Assembly (NCBI GenBank): GCA_964202965.1 | Contig: CAXNKG010000006.1 | Location: 35,203-99,202 of the forward strand | DNA length: 64,000 nt | Origin: CAXNKG01 sp964202965 | GTDB lineage: Bacteria; Acidobacteriota; Vicinamibacteria; Vicinamibacterales; UBA2999 | Reading direction: 5' to 3' | The notes under the pieces: model-generated | Database searches by the model: none | Told to the model about the DNA's origin: nothing | The model's input: only the letters and a program-made list of their open reading frames with translations | Shown: positions 1 to 9,196 of the stretch, in pieces | How the letters are laid out: each line of letters opens with the position of its first letter | How positions within the stretch are numbered: the stretch's first letter is position 1 | Position numbers and translations under genes: made by a program

Positions 1-2513
1 CGTGAGGCGACCCAGAATAGTATTCGAGACTTCGGATGCTCACCCACTGTCTCCACAGACGGATCGGGCGAGACAGACATCGACGAGAGATCGAACACTG
101 GTGTACACACCGTGATGTCCGGCAGATGCGTACCGCCGTTGTACGGCGCGTTGATGGCGTAGACGTCGCCGGGGAGAATCCTGCCGGCATTGTCACGGAT
201 GACGCTCTCGACCGCGCGATCCATGGAGCCGAGATGCACTGGCATGTGCGGAGCATTGGCCACCAGCGTCCCGTCGTCAGCGAACACCGCACATGAAAAA
301 TCCAGCCGCTCCTTGATGTTCACCGAGTAGGCGGTGTTTTGCAGCGTCACGCCCATCTGCTCGGCAATCGACATGAACAGGTTGTTGAACACCTCCAGCA
401 TCACCGGGTCGGCGTCCGTGCCCACCGCGTAACGACGCGGTCGCGGCACGATCCGCTCCAGAACGAGATGATTCTTCGCGGTGAGATTGGCGCGCCAGCC
501 GGACTCGACCACGATTGTCTGATGCACCTCGATCACGATGGCGGGACCGTCGATCGCATGGCCTGGCTTGAGGCGCTCGCGCAGGAACACACCGGCGTCA
601 TGCCAGCCGCCGTTCGAGTAGAACCGTGTGCGACGGGCCGGAGGAGGCAGGGGCTCCGACGTCAGCGCATGCACCGGCTCGGTGAACGTACGGCCGCCAC
701 CGATGGCCTCCACGGAGACAGCCTCGACCATCAGGGGCTTGTCCTCGTCGATGAAGCCGAAACGGGATTGATGCGCGGTTTCGAAGGCGGATTTCATTGC
801 GGCGAGGTCGCCCGCGTTGATGCCCAGCGGCGTATCCGTGCCCGCGTAGCGGATGTGAGCCTGCACGTGCACCGTGACATCCTCCGCCGGCACACCTTGC
901 CCAATCACCTCCTTGCGCGCGGCGTCGCCAAGCCGTTCACCGACATCCGCAATCGAAGCGAGCACGGCATCCCCGAACGGCTCTTCGATCGACTGTTGGC
1001 GGGTGGCGCGGATGGCGGACAGTCCCATGCCGTAGGCGGAGAGCAGCGACGAGAACGGGTGCATCAGCACCTTGGTCATGCCGAGCGCGTCTGCGACGAG
1101 GCACGCGTGCTGGCCGCTGGCCCCACCGAAGCAGTTGAGCGCATAGCGCGTCACGTCGTAGCCTCGCTGTACCGAAATCTTCTTGACGGCATTGGCCATG
1201 TTCTCGACGGCGATGCGGACGAAGCCGTCGGCCACCTGTTCGGCGCTGCGCCCGTCGCCGACCTCACGCCCCAAGGAAGCAAACCGCTCGCGCACGACTG
1301 CATCGTCGAGTGGCTGGTCCTGCGCCGGCCCGAAGATCTTCGGGAAGAAATCGGGGATGAGCTTGCCGAGCATCACGTTGGCGTCGGTCACCGCGAGCGG
1401 ACCGCCTCGCCGATAGCACGCGGGACCGGGATTGGCGCCGGCAGAATCCGGGCCGACGCGGAACCGCGCGCTATCGAAGTGCAGGATCGAGCCTCCGCCG
1501 GCTGCCACCGTGTGGATCAGCATCATCGGGGCGCGCATACGCACGCCGGCGACCTCGGTCTCGAACGCGCGCTCGAATTCGCCCTCGAAGTGGGACACGT
1601 CCGTTGACGTGCCTCCCATGTCGAAGCCGATCAGCCGGTCGAACCCGGCCTCCTGGCCGGTCTCGACCATGCCGACCACGCCGCCCGCCGGTCCTGAAAG
1701 GATCGCGTCCTTGCCCTGAAACAGTTCCGCCGCCGTGAGCCCTCCGGAAGACATCATGAACATGAGGCGGGTCCGTCTCTCCGCAGTCGGGGAGAGGTGA
1801 TCATTGCCCGCATTCAACTCCCTCCCCACATGACTTACATAGCGACGGATAAGCGGTGACAGATACGCATCCACCACGGTGGTGTCGCCGCGCCCGACCA
1901 GCTTGATCAACGGCGACACCTCGTGGCTCACCGAGACCTGGGCAAATCCCATCTCGCGCGTGAGGGCGGCGACGCGCCGCTCATGTTCCGGATAGCGGTA
2001 GGCATGCATGAAGACGATCGCGACCGCGGAAATGCCGTCGCGTTGTGCGCGCTCGAGCTCCACGCGCACGCCCGCAAGATCGAGTTCCCGCTCGACCGTG
2101 CCGTCGGCGCGGACGCGTTCGTCGACTTCGGCGACGCGCTCATAGAGCATGTCGGGCTTGACGATCTTCTTGGCGAAGATATTCGGCCGCGCCTGGTAGC
2201 CGATGCGCAGGGCGTCACGGAATCCCTTGGTGATCACGAGCAGGGTGCGCTCGCCCTTGCGCTCGAGCAGCGCGTTGGTGGCGATGGTCGTGCCCATTTT
2301 TACAGCGCCGATGCGCCCCGTCGGAATCGGCTCGCCCGGCTTCATGCCAAGCAGGTCGCGGATGCCCTGCACCGCCGCATCCGAGTACGCCAGCGGATTT
2401 TCCGACAGGAGTTTGCGGGCGGCGAGAGCGCCGTCAGGCTTGCGCGCGATCACGTCGGTGAAGGTACCGCCGCGGTCAATCCAGAAATCCCAGGCGCCCG
2501 GTTCGGGTGTCAC
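1..2513 (-). CDS. 5-oxoprolinase, fused HyuA-HyuB type (3' end beyond window)
   Basis: ATP-dependent hydrolysis of 5-oxoproline (or a hydantoin-like substrate) in the cytosol. About 837 residues are visible on the minus strand and the frame is still open at base 1. The protein starts with the nucleotide-binding motif DRGGTFTDV near residue 12, has KMGTTIATNALLERKG near residue 80, and a second ATP-site motif GFDMGGTSTDVS near residue 290 (HyuA). From about residue 700 it continues into the HyuB half (DPVMLEVFNNLFMSIAEQMG, then RILFWVASR at the edge), so the two subunits are fused as in OPLAH-type enzymes of about 1200 aa. The GTG at 2513 is chosen because an in-frame TGA lies upstream and no ATG intervenes. 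pxpB and pxpC lie upstream on the same strand. Hydantoinase or acetophenone-carboxylase-like activity is the alternative. Confidence 0.85.
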   Translation of the reverse strand, partial: MTPEPGAWDFWIDRGGTFTDVIARKPDGALAARKLLSENPLAYSDAAVQGIRDLLGMKPGEPIPTGRIGAVKMGTTIATNALLERKGERTLLVITKGFRDALRIGYQARPNIFAKKIVKPDMLYERVAEVDERVRADGTVERELDLAGVRVELERAQRDGISAVAIVFMHAYRYPEHERRVAALTREMGFAQVSVSHEVSPLIKLVGRGDTTVVDAYLSPLIRRYVSHVGRELNAGNDHLSPTAERRTRLMFMMSSGGLTAAELFQGKDAILSGPAGGVVGMVETGQEAGFDRLIGFDMGGTSTDVSHFEGEFERAFETEVAGVRMRAPMMLIHTVAAGGGSILHFDSARFRVGPDSAGANPGPACYRRGGPLAVTDANVMLGKLIPDFFPKIFGPAQDQPLDDAVVRERFASLGREVGDGRSAEQVADGFVRIAVENMANAVKKISVQRGYDVTRYALNCFGGASGQHACLVADALGMTKVLMHPFSSLLSAYGMGLSAIRATRQQSIEEPFGDAVLASIADVGERLGDAARKEVIGQGVPAEDVTVHVQAHIRYAGTDTPLGINAGDLAAMKSAFETAHQSRFGFIDEDKPLMVEAVSVEAIGGGRTFTEPVHALTSEPLPPPARRTRFYSNGGWHDAGVFLRERLKPGHAIDGPAIVIEVHQTIVVESGWRANLTAKNHLVLERIVPRPRRYAVGTDADPVMLEVFNNLFMSIAEQMGVTLQNTAYSVNIKERLDFSCAVFADDGTLVANAPHMPVHLGSMDRAVESVIRDNAGRILPGDVYAINAPYNGGTHLPDITVCTPVFDLSSMSVSPDPSVETVGEHPKSRILFWVAS

Positions 2514-2616
2514 GTCAAGAATTCCATCGATGCTGGTGCAGGTGTGACGGGCCGACCGGCTGCACGGTAGCCAGTGAGCTCGACCGCCGGTCAGGCAGGC
2601 TCACAGTGACGCGGCG

Positions 2617-3585
2617 CTAAGGCTCAATGGACTTTTCAGTCACCATGGCCGCCCATGCCCGAGCGACTCGTTCTGTGAGCAACCACGCCATGGGTTCTGC
2701 GGACGGCGGAGGCTCCGCCGCCGAATGGTAGGCGCCTGTTTGGAGATCTCCCAAGAAACCGGTGTTCTCACTAATTTGCTTCAGCAAATCGGATTGTTGC
2801 GAGCCTGGATTCTCTTCGCCCAGGCGAAGCCTCAGGGCTTCTTCAAAAAGAACCAATGCCACGTCACGCGATCGGCCGACGACATGAGCGGCCCCGGGCT
2901 CCTCAGCGAGTGCCCAAAGCGCACCGGCGCGTCTGTTCAACGCGAACAGTCCCTTGATGGTCGTATTGCGAGAGGGCACAGGTTCCTTCCCGCCGATGAA
3001 CAGAATGCCGGGGACATTTCGGGCCGCACGCGACGTGAGGGCGGTGTAGTAGATGCCGCCTTTATTAGCGACAAAAGCAATGACGCGTTCCGGTTTCCAG
3101 GCGACGAACTCGTAGTTGAACTGGCCGCCAGCGGACATTCCCCATAACAACAAAGGGGCGGTGGCGAGCTCCGGGTGCTGCGACTGCGACGCGAATTGCG
3201 TGAGCGCGTCAAGAACAGCTTGTCCGCTGCCCTCGGAGACATTGACGTATTCCTCGAGGAACTTCTGTTCGTGCGGCTTATCGACGATCTGGGCGCCTAC
3301 AAGCGCCAACCGGTGACGGGAGGCAAAATCACGCCAGACGGAATCGTCAACCTGAGCCCGGGCATCGCCATTCGAACCGGGCATAAGCAGGACGACTGCC
3401 CGATAGGTCTTTACCCCGTCCGGTAGCCATAGGCGGAATGCTGCCTTCGCGAAATTTGTTCCTGCGGGTATCTCCCGATCACGGCTCGTGCCTTGTGGCG
3501 CTTGCGCCCTCACGGGCCCGAGCATCGGGATTACCGCGGCCAGTGCAACAGCAACAACTGCCACGCGAAAACAATTCACCTTCAT
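2617..3585 (-). CDS. Secreted alpha/beta-hydrolase-like protein
   Basis: 322 aa with a clear signal peptide (hydrophobic residues 8-22, AQA cleavage region about 26-28), so probably periplasmic or secreted. The body looks like an alpha/beta hydrolase: a strand followed by a turn at VVLLMPGSNGD (about 65), the nucleophile elbow LLLWGMSAGGQF (GxSxG, about 150), a possible acid-bearing strand at GILFIGGKE (about 195) and a late His in GAAHVVGRS (about 235). It resembles poly(3-hydroxybutyrate)-depolymerase or feruloyl-esterase-like folds. The substrate cannot be read. It sits between pxpC and the 5-oxoprolinase on the same strand with gaps of about 90-100 nt, so co-transcription is possible but a functional link is not shown. 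Confidence 0.7.
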   Translation of the reverse strand: MKVNCFRVAVVAVALAAVIPMLGPVRAQAPQGTSRDREIPAGTNFAKAAFRLWLPDGVKTYRAVVLLMPGSNGDARAQVDDSVWRDFASRHRLALVGAQIVDKPHEQKFLEEYVNVSEGSGQAVLDALTQFASQSQHPELATAPLLLWGMSAGGQFNYEFVAWKPERVIAFVANKGGIYYTALTSRAARNVPGILFIGGKEPVPSRNTTIKGLFALNRRAGALWALAEEPGAAHVVGRSRDVALVLFEEALRLRLGEENPGSQQSDLLKQISENTGFLGDLQTGAYHSAAEPPPSAEPMAWLLTERVARAWAAMVTEKSIEP

Positions 3586-3674
3586 TCCTACGATGCGGGT
3601 GCCCGTCCGTCAACGACGACGGAGTATGGCACACCAATGTTTCCGTGTTCAATTCAGGTTCTCTGGATCTGTCG

Positions 3675-4640
3675 TCAGTCGAACACGCTGTCGAAGTGGC
3701 TCAGTTCGTCGAAGTTCTTCTCCTGCTGCTTACAGGCCACATGTGCTTCGTCGATGGTCACCGCGACGAAGCGGACCTTCCGGCCGGGGGCGCGGCGTCC
3801 GAGGGTGGATATATCTGAGGAGATCACCGTGGCAATCTTCGGATATCCGCCGGTGGTCGGATTGTCCACCATCAGCACGATGGGCTGCCCCGAGCCCGGA
3901 ACCTGGATGGATCCCGTCACTGCACCGTCAGAAACAATGTTGTAGCCCTTGGAATGCGTGAGTGTCGGCCCTTCAAGACGAAACCCCATCCGGTCCGATT
4001 GAAAGGACACCGTGTACTCGGACGACAGGAACGTCTCCACTGCGCCTTCCGTAAAGTAATCGACCTGGGGACCGAGGATGACGCGAATAAGATCGTCCAT
4101 TCCAAGAGGCAGCGGCCGCCTCATAACAGACTCCGCGCGCCGCTCGACATCATTGAGCGTCAACGGCACCAGGTCCCCCTGTTGAAGTCGCCGGCCCTTA
4201 AACCCGCCAACTCCTCCAGGAACGTACGTTGAGGTGCTGCCAAGCACCGGAGGAATTGCAAAGCCCCCTTCGATCGCAAGATATGCGCACACGGAATCGC
4301 CCAGAAAGGGGATGTGCAACACGTCGTCACGTATCAGCCGCACGCTCCTGCCGGACGGAACACGCCGCTTTACGTTGTTGTGCTCAATCTCCATGCTGGC
4401 ACTGCACCCTACAAGTGCGACCCGCAACGATTCGGCCACGACTTTCATGGTCGGACCCAGCATCAGTATTTCGAGGGCTGGGGAGCCGGCGGGACCCCGA
4501 ACGAGTGCGTTAGCCAAACGGAAGCTGACGCAATCCAGTGGACCGGAAGCGGGGACACCCACATCTCGAAAGCCAATTCGCCCCAGGTCCTGCACAGTGG
4601 TCTGAAGACCAGGGTCGAGAACCTCAAGGCCCTGCATCAT
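3675..4640 (-). CDS. pxpC: 5-oxoprolinase subunit C (biotin-dependent carboxylase-like)
   Basis: 321 aa, C subunit of the prokaryotic PxpABC 5-oxoprolinase, also called KipA or allophanate hydrolase subunit 2. The family signature is complete from the N terminus: LEVLDPGLQTTVQDLGRIGF, then GVPASGPLD and later DRMGFRLEG and PTTGGYPKIATVI. The start is placed at the ATG pair 4640/4637, which brings the protein to the usual MxxLEVLxPG beginning. The longer reading frame adds 25 residues that overlap pxpB. The start lies inside the last codons of pxpB (overlap about 17 nt), so the two are translationally coupled. KipA-like kinase-inhibitor or urea-amidolyase roles are the alternatives in the family. 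Confidence 0.88.
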   Translation of the reverse strand: MMQGLEVLDPGLQTTVQDLGRIGFRDVGVPASGPLDCVSFRLANALVRGPAGSPALEILMLGPTMKVVAESLRVALVGCSASMEIEHNNVKRRVPSGRSVRLIRDDVLHIPFLGDSVCAYLAIEGGFAIPPVLGSTSTYVPGGVGGFKGRRLQQGDLVPLTLNDVERRAESVMRRPLPLGMDDLIRVILGPQVDYFTEGAVETFLSSEYTVSFQSDRMGFRLEGPTLTHSKGYNIVSDGAVTGSIQVPGSGQPIVLMVDNPTTGGYPKIATVISSDISTLGRRAPGRKVRFVAVTIDEAHVACKQQEKNFDELSHFDSVFD

Positions 4641-5358
4641 GCACCGGGGCTTCGAAAGGAACGGAGTAGTTCCCTGTCTCGACGGCTGCACGGATTTCAT
4701 TGAATTCGACAGCACTGATGCGACAGAACCGCACTTTGTCGCCAGGACTCAGCAAAGACGGCTGGGCGACAGCCGAATCGAACAGGCGGACCGGGCTCGC
4801 ACCGATCAGATGCCATCCTCCAGGACTCTCTATGGGATAGATCACGCTCAAATTGCCGGAAATCGCGATGGACCCGGCCGGAACCTTCATCCTGGGATCT
4901 TTCCGGCGCGGTAAGGCGAGCGAATCAGGAAGGTCGCCCATGTATGGATGTCCGGGTACGAAGCCCATCATGTAGACGTGAAAAGACGTTTCAGAGTGCG
5001 CCCGGACAATCTCCTCCGGGCTCTGGCCAGTGCGTTCAGCGACTTCAGGAAGATCGGGGGCGTGGCTCACGTCATAGCATGCCGGGATTCGCCACAATCT
5101 TGCTGATCGTGCCTGTCGGGCACCTTGGTCCAGTAACGCCTCGATGCTGGTGATGAGGCTTGCGCTTCCTATCTGGAGTGGATCATACAAAACAAGGAGG
5201 GAGCGGAAGGTCGGCACAGTCTCGACAACTCCGGGAATGTTCGACGCCCGTATCGAGGCTCTGAGACGCAGCACGCGATCGCTAAGTGCGTGATCAATGC
5301 GATCGCCAAATTCCACGACCAGTGCCCTATCGCCGGAGTGAAGGAATCGAACACTCAT
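4624..5358 (-). CDS. pxpB: 5-oxoprolinase subunit B (KipI-like)
   Basis: 244 aa, the B subunit partnering PxpC. Family motifs visible: FLHSGDRALVVEFGD at the N terminus, IPVCYD-type IPACYDVSHAPDLPEVAERTG at mid-length, and the core FHVYMMGFVPGHPYMGDLP followed by RKDPRMKVPAGSIAISG and YPIESPGGWHLIG. The ATG at 5358 is preferred over an upstream TTG (5391), because it gives the normal family N terminus. A TATAAT box lies 35 nt upstream, so this is probably the first gene of the pxpBC unit. The third subunit PxpA (LamB/YcsF family) is not in the window. Confidence 0.88.
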   Translation of the reverse strand: MSVRFLHSGDRALVVEFGDRIDHALSDRVLRLRASIRASNIPGVVETVPTFRSLLVLYDPLQIGSASLITSIEALLDQGARQARSARLWRIPACYDVSHAPDLPEVAERTGQSPEEIVRAHSETSFHVYMMGFVPGHPYMGDLPDSLALPRRKDPRMKVPAGSIAISGNLSVIYPIESPGGWHLIGASPVRLFDSAVAQPSLLSPGDKVRFCRISAVEFNEIRAAVETGNYSVPFEAPVHDAGP

Positions 5359-5393
5359 TCGTCGCAGGTCAAGAACGTCGTGATAGCGCAAGC

Positions 5394-5399
5394 ATTATA
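5394..5399 (-). promoter_or_regulatory. Putative -10 box of the pxpBC unit
   Basis: A perfect TATAAT on the minus strand, 35 nt before the pxpB ATG and in the 152-nt gap behind the TPR-protein gene. No good TTGACA-like -35 is seen at 16-18 nt, so the call rests on the -10 alone. Confidence 0.45.
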
Positions 5400-5510
5400 C
5401 GGAGAAGCGGGTCACAAAGAAGGTTTGCGCGTGGCTGAAGAGGCGTTGTGTGACCGCACCTATGACGATAGCGGCAAGATCATATCTCGCGCATTTTCTG
5501 ACCCCGGTGC

Positions 5511-7193
5511 TTAGTCGCGGCCGAAGCGCGAGGCGGTCAAGGTGACATCCGCGGACGCCCACGCCCTTTTGAATCGGGCTTCGATGAGCGACGCCTCGTA
5601 CGATTTCTCCTGGGCGCGTAGTGCCTGGAGCAGCCCGAAGAGCGCCCATCCGTTCTCGCGGTTGCGGCGCAGATCCTCCCAATAGACAGTTTCGGCCTCG
5701 GCGGACCGGCCGGCCTTGAGGAGAACCGCCCCGAGGGCGTGGCGCGGCGGAAAGTGAAACTCCGCCGGCTCGGTGTAGACGAGACTGTCCTCCATCCTGA
5801 CGGCACGGTCGAGGCGGGCGATCGCTTCGTCGAAATTGCCGCGGGCGGCGGCAATCTCACCAGCGAGCACTTCGGGCGCCGGCGCGAGCGCCGCGTCGGC
5901 GGTGTTCGGCGAGAAGAAGGGCTGTTTGGTCGGTTCCGCGAGGAGCGCGCGGAGCGAGGTCAGTTCTGCCTCCGCCCCCTCCACGCGACTGGTCGCCACA
6001 AACGACAATCCACGCGCGTAGTGCCAGACCGCCCGCAGCGCGACGTTGAATGACGGCGGCTCCGGCTCCTTGAGCATTTCATCCCAGCGGCCGAATCGGG
6101 TCAGCGCGTAGTACGGCACGATGCGGAAGCCCGCGAGCAGCGGGAGTTCACGAAGCGCCTGATCGTCGATTTTGTCCGCCAGCTGCCGCGCCGATGCGAT
6201 GGCGATGCGGCTCTGGCCCGCGAACGTCGCCGCAAACCACAGGAAGTGAATGTTGTGCGGGTAGTACGCCATCGGGTACAGGCCCTGCGCCCGGCACTGC
6301 GTGATGTAGTCCTCGTCGGCGGCAATCGCCAGCTCGTTCGAGCGCATCGCATCGGCGTACCTGCCCACACGCTGATAGATGTGCCCCGGCATGTGGACCA
6401 TGTGGCCAGCCGCGGGCATGAGCGTCAACAGCGTATCCGCCGCACGTTCGGCCTTTTCCGGCGTCGACGTCGCCTCCATGAGGTGGATGTACATGTGGAG
6501 CGCGCCCGGGTGGCGGGGGTTCCTCGCCATCACCTGCTCGGTGAGCGCAACGGCCTCCGCGATGCCTTCGTGCGGCGTGCCATCGCCCTGCCAGTACCCC
6601 CACGGACGCAGGTCCATCACGGATTCGACGTAGAGCATCGCGGCGTCAAGGTCCTGCGGGTAGCGCCGGTGAAGGGCACGCATCGCTTCCGAATACATGC
6701 GATCCCGCGAGGTCCGATCGGCGGCGTTCCCTGAATAGCGCTGCGCGAGCGCGTCGATGTAGGCCTGCTCGCGGGCGCTCGCCCGCCCCTTCAGAGAGAG
6801 CGCCTGCTGCACCAGCTCGCGCGCCTGCGGCTCCTCGTTGGGCTCCATCAGCGCGTTGATATTCGGGCCAAGGACGAGCGCCTGGCCCCAGTACGCCATC
6901 GCCAGGCCGGGGTCGAGCCGTGCCGCCTCGCGAAACGCCCGCCGCGCCTCGGCGTGGTTGAATGCGTACGCGAGGTTCAGCCCCTGATTGATGAACCGCT
7001 GCGCGTCGCGGGTCCTCGTCGAAACCCGGAACTCGTGGGTGCCGAGATTCTGAAGACGCGGGGCCAGCGGACCGGCCGCCGCTTCCTGCTGGGCGGGCTC
7101 GACGTAGTGCACGTGGCCGGGTGCAGGGGTTTGAGCAAACGCCGGTGGCACTGCGGCCGCCAGCGCCGAGGCAAGGACGATGAGCATGCGCAC
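5511..7193 (-). CDS. Secreted tetratricopeptide-repeat protein
   Basis: 560 aa. A GTG start at 7193 is preceded by AGGAGG with 8-nt spacing, and the product then begins with a signal peptide (MLIVLASALAAAVPPAFAQ). The longer reading frame (to 7265) lacks a signal peptide at its start. The body is built of TPR-like helical pairs, for example NLAYAFNHAEARRAFREAARLDPGLAMAYWGQALV, with conserved HMPGHIYQRVGRYADAMRSN and YYPHNIHFLWFAATFAG blocks. Such large TPR proteins are common in acidobacterial and myxobacterial genomes, usually without a known function. It is a probable periplasmic scaffold or peptide-binding protein; no catalytic motif is seen. It stands alone, divergent from the next gene. 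Confidence 0.75.
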   Translation of the reverse strand: MRMLIVLASALAAAVPPAFAQTPAPGHVHYVEPAQQEAAAGPLAPRLQNLGTHEFRVSTRTRDAQRFINQGLNLAYAFNHAEARRAFREAARLDPGLAMAYWGQALVLGPNINALMEPNEEPQARELVQQALSLKGRASAREQAYIDALAQRYSGNAADRTSRDRMYSEAMRALHRRYPQDLDAAMLYVESVMDLRPWGYWQGDGTPHEGIAEAVALTEQVMARNPRHPGALHMYIHLMEATSTPEKAERAADTLLTLMPAAGHMVHMPGHIYQRVGRYADAMRSNELAIAADEDYITQCRAQGLYPMAYYPHNIHFLWFAATFAGQSRIAIASARQLADKIDDQALRELPLLAGFRIVPYYALTRFGRWDEMLKEPEPPSFNVALRAVWHYARGLSFVATSRVEGAEAELTSLRALLAEPTKQPFFSPNTADAALAPAPEVLAGEIAAARGNFDEAIARLDRAVRMEDSLVYTEPAEFHFPPRHALGAVLLKAGRSAEAETVYWEDLRRNRENGWALFGLLQALRAQEKSYEASLIEARFKRAWASADVTLTASRFGRD

Positions 7194-7224
7194 GAGACAA
7201 TCCTCCTGGACACCTATCGTCGGG

Positions 7225-7230
7225 ATTGTA
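7225..7230 (-). promoter_or_regulatory. Possible -10 box for the TPR protein
   Basis: TACAAT on the minus strand, 31 nt before the GTG start and upstream of the AGGAGG. The -35 region is not convincing. Confidence 0.3.
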
Positions 7231-7292
7231 GCCGCAATAGCCGGCCAGCCCGATCGCCGGCTCAATCGTCGCTACTATGTGGGCAGCCACTG

Positions 7293-8018
7293 ATGCCTGC
7301 CTACTCCTGGTACGACCCTGTCGTCCTCGCGTTCGTGATCATCCCCGTCCTGCTCGTCCTCCAGCTCGCGGCCGCCGTCTCGTACGCGTCGCGTCGTCTC
7401 GACGAACCGGACGCCGCGCGCCGGAGCGCGGTGATCGGGACGCTGGTCGTCGCGGCGATCTGGATGGCGTTGACGTGGATGGCCGCGGACAGCGGCGTGC
7501 TCCTGCAGTGGGAGGCGACGCCGCCCCCCTTCGCCCTGCTGGTGCTGGCGATTGTGGGATTGGCGGCGACGATCGCCTTCACACCGTACGGGACGCGGCT
7601 CGTCCTCGGCCTGCCACTCTGGACGCTCATCGCCATCCAGGGATTTCGACTGCCGCTGGAGCTCGCGATGCACGGCATGTACGACCGCGGGATCATGCCG
7701 GTGCAGATGAGTTACTCGGGACGCAACTTCGACATCGTCAGCGGGATCACGGCGATGGTGCTGGCGTGGCTGGTGGCCACCGGGCGCGCCGGCCGCCGGC
7801 TCGCCCTTGCCTGGAACATCCTCGGGTTGGCGCTCCTCCTGAACATCGTCGGCGTCGCGATTCTGTCCACGCCCCGTTTTCAATTCTTCGGGCCCGACCG
7901 CCTGAATGTCTGGGTGATGCATCCTCCGTTCGTCTGGCTTCCGGCGGTGATGGTCCTTGCCGCCCTCGCGGGACATCTCCTGATCTTCCGGGCACTCTCG
8001 GGTCACACACCACGATGA
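7293..8018 (+). CDS. Multi-pass membrane protein of unknown function
   Basis: 241 aa, not recognised as a named family. It is strongly hydrophobic with about seven predicted membrane segments (for example residues 9-30 VVLAFVIIPVLLVLQLAAAV, 45-65 IGTLVVAAIWMALTWMAA, 80-98, 105-125, 150-165, 180-198, 215-235). The ATG at 7293 gives a start just before the first segment; the frame extends further upstream but that stretch is polar and unlikely. A TACTAT hexamer at 7273-7278 might serve as -10. The stop overlaps the ATG of the MetE-like gene (ATGA at 8015-8018), so the two are translationally coupled and may share a task. Confidence 0.65.
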   Translation: MPAYSWYDPVVLAFVIIPVLLVLQLAAAVSYASRRLDEPDAARRSAVIGTLVVAAIWMALTWMAADSGVLLQWEATPPPFALLVLAIVGLAATIAFTPYGTRLVLGLPLWTLIAIQGFRLPLELAMHGMYDRGIMPVQMSYSGRNFDIVSGITAMVLAWLVATGRAGRRLALAWNILGLALLLNIVGVAILSTPRFQFFGPDRLNVWVMHPPFVWLPAVMVLAALAGHLLIFRALSGHTPR

Positions 8019-9196
8019 AACGAAGCACCGACCGTATCCTGACGACCCACACCGGCAGCCTCGTACGGCCACCCGATCTCCTGGACTTTGCGCGCGCGCG
8101 GCAGAAGGGGCAGCCAGTCGATCAGCAGCGCTTCGACGCGACACTCAAGGATGCCGTCGGCGCCGTAGTGGATCGCCAGGTTAAGACCGGCATCGACGTG
8201 CCGAACGACGGCGAGTTCGGCAAGTCGACGAGCTGGTCGCTCTACGCGTTGAAGCGGCTGAGCGGCTTCGAGCTACGGGAGGCGAAGGGCGGCAGCGCAT
8301 TCGCGCGTGGCGCCGACCGTGCCAGGTTCGCCGAGTTCTACGCGGAACTCGAGGGACGCGGCGACGGCAAGGACTGGTCGAACGTCACGGTGCTCGACGC
8401 CGTCTGCACGGGCCCGATTGCGTACAACGGTCTCTTCGAGCTGCAGCGCGACATCGACAACCTCAAAGCCGCGACGCGCGCGGCTGGCGCCGACGAAGCG
8501 TTCCTGCCGGTGGCTGCTCCGTCGAGCGCCATTCCGGACAGGAAGAACGAGTACTACAAGACTGACGAGGATCTCGTCGTGGCGCTCGCCGAGGCGCTCA
8601 GGACCGAGTACCGCTCGATCATCGACGCGGGATTTCTTCTGCAGGTTGACGACGCGCGGGCCGCGGTCACCTACGATCGGATGGTTCCGCCGGGAACCTT
8701 TGAGGAGTACTACGCCTGGCTGGCGCGGCACGTGGAGATCCTGAACCACGCGCTCGAAGGGTTGCCCGAGGACCGCATCCGCTACCACGTCTGCTGGGGA
8801 AGCTGGCCCGGACCCCACACGACGGATGTCCCGCTCCGGAAGATCGTGGACCTCGTGCTGAAAGTGAACGCGGGCGCGTACCTGATTGAATCAGCCAATC
8901 CGCGGCACGAGCACGAATGGCGTGTCTGGCAGGACGTGAAACTGCCGGCGGGCAAGGTGCTCGTTCCCGGCGTCGTCAGCCACGGCACCAATGTCGTGGA
9001 GCACCCGGAGCTCGTGGCCGAGCGCCTCGCCCGCTTCGCGTCATGCGTGGGCCGCGAGAACGTGATTGCGGGCACCGACTGCGGCTTTGCGCAGGAAGAG
9101 CTGAACCGCCGCGTCCATCCGTCCGTGATGTGGGCGAAGCTCGAGGCACTCGTGGAAGGGGCGAAGCTCGCGAGCCGGCAGCTCTGGCGACGTTAG
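8015..9196 (+). CDS. Cobalamin-independent methionine synthase-like protein (MetE C-terminal type)
   Basis: 393 aa, the zinc-dependent methyltransferase barrel of the UROD/MetE superfamily without the N-terminal MetE domain. It opens with RILTTHTGSLVRPPDLL, the typical start of stand-alone members. The expected zinc ligands are present: His and Cys in YHVCWGSW (about residue 265), Glu in YLIESANPRHEHE (about 290) and Cys in GTDCGF (about 350). These stand-alone proteins often act on small methyl donors or in xenobiotic degradation rather than in bulk methionine synthesis, so the substrate is open. It overlaps the preceding membrane protein by 4 nt and converges with the bicupin gene, sharing 4 nt at the stops. 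Confidence 0.82.
   Translation: MKRSTDRILTTHTGSLVRPPDLLDFARARQKGQPVDQQRFDATLKDAVGAVVDRQVKTGIDVPNDGEFGKSTSWSLYALKRLSGFELREAKGGSAFARGADRARFAEFYAELEGRGDGKDWSNVTVLDAVCTGPIAYNGLFELQRDIDNLKAATRAAGADEAFLPVAAPSSAIPDRKNEYYKTDEDLVVALAEALRTEYRSIIDAGFLLQVDDARAAVTYDRMVPPGTFEEYYAWLARHVEILNHALEGLPEDRIRYHVCWGSWPGPHTTDVPLRKIVDLVLKVNAGAYLIESANPRHEHEWRVWQDVKLPAGKVLVPGVVSHGTNVVEHPELVAERLARFASCVGRENVIAGTDCGFAQEELNRRVHPSVMWAKLEALVEGAKLASRQLWRR

Noticed and set aside
339..1607. Long plus-strand open frame (422 codons)
   Set aside because: It is antisense to the fused 5-oxoprolinase and is Arg/His-rich, typical of a GC-rich shadow frame; the minus strand gives a continuous family match.
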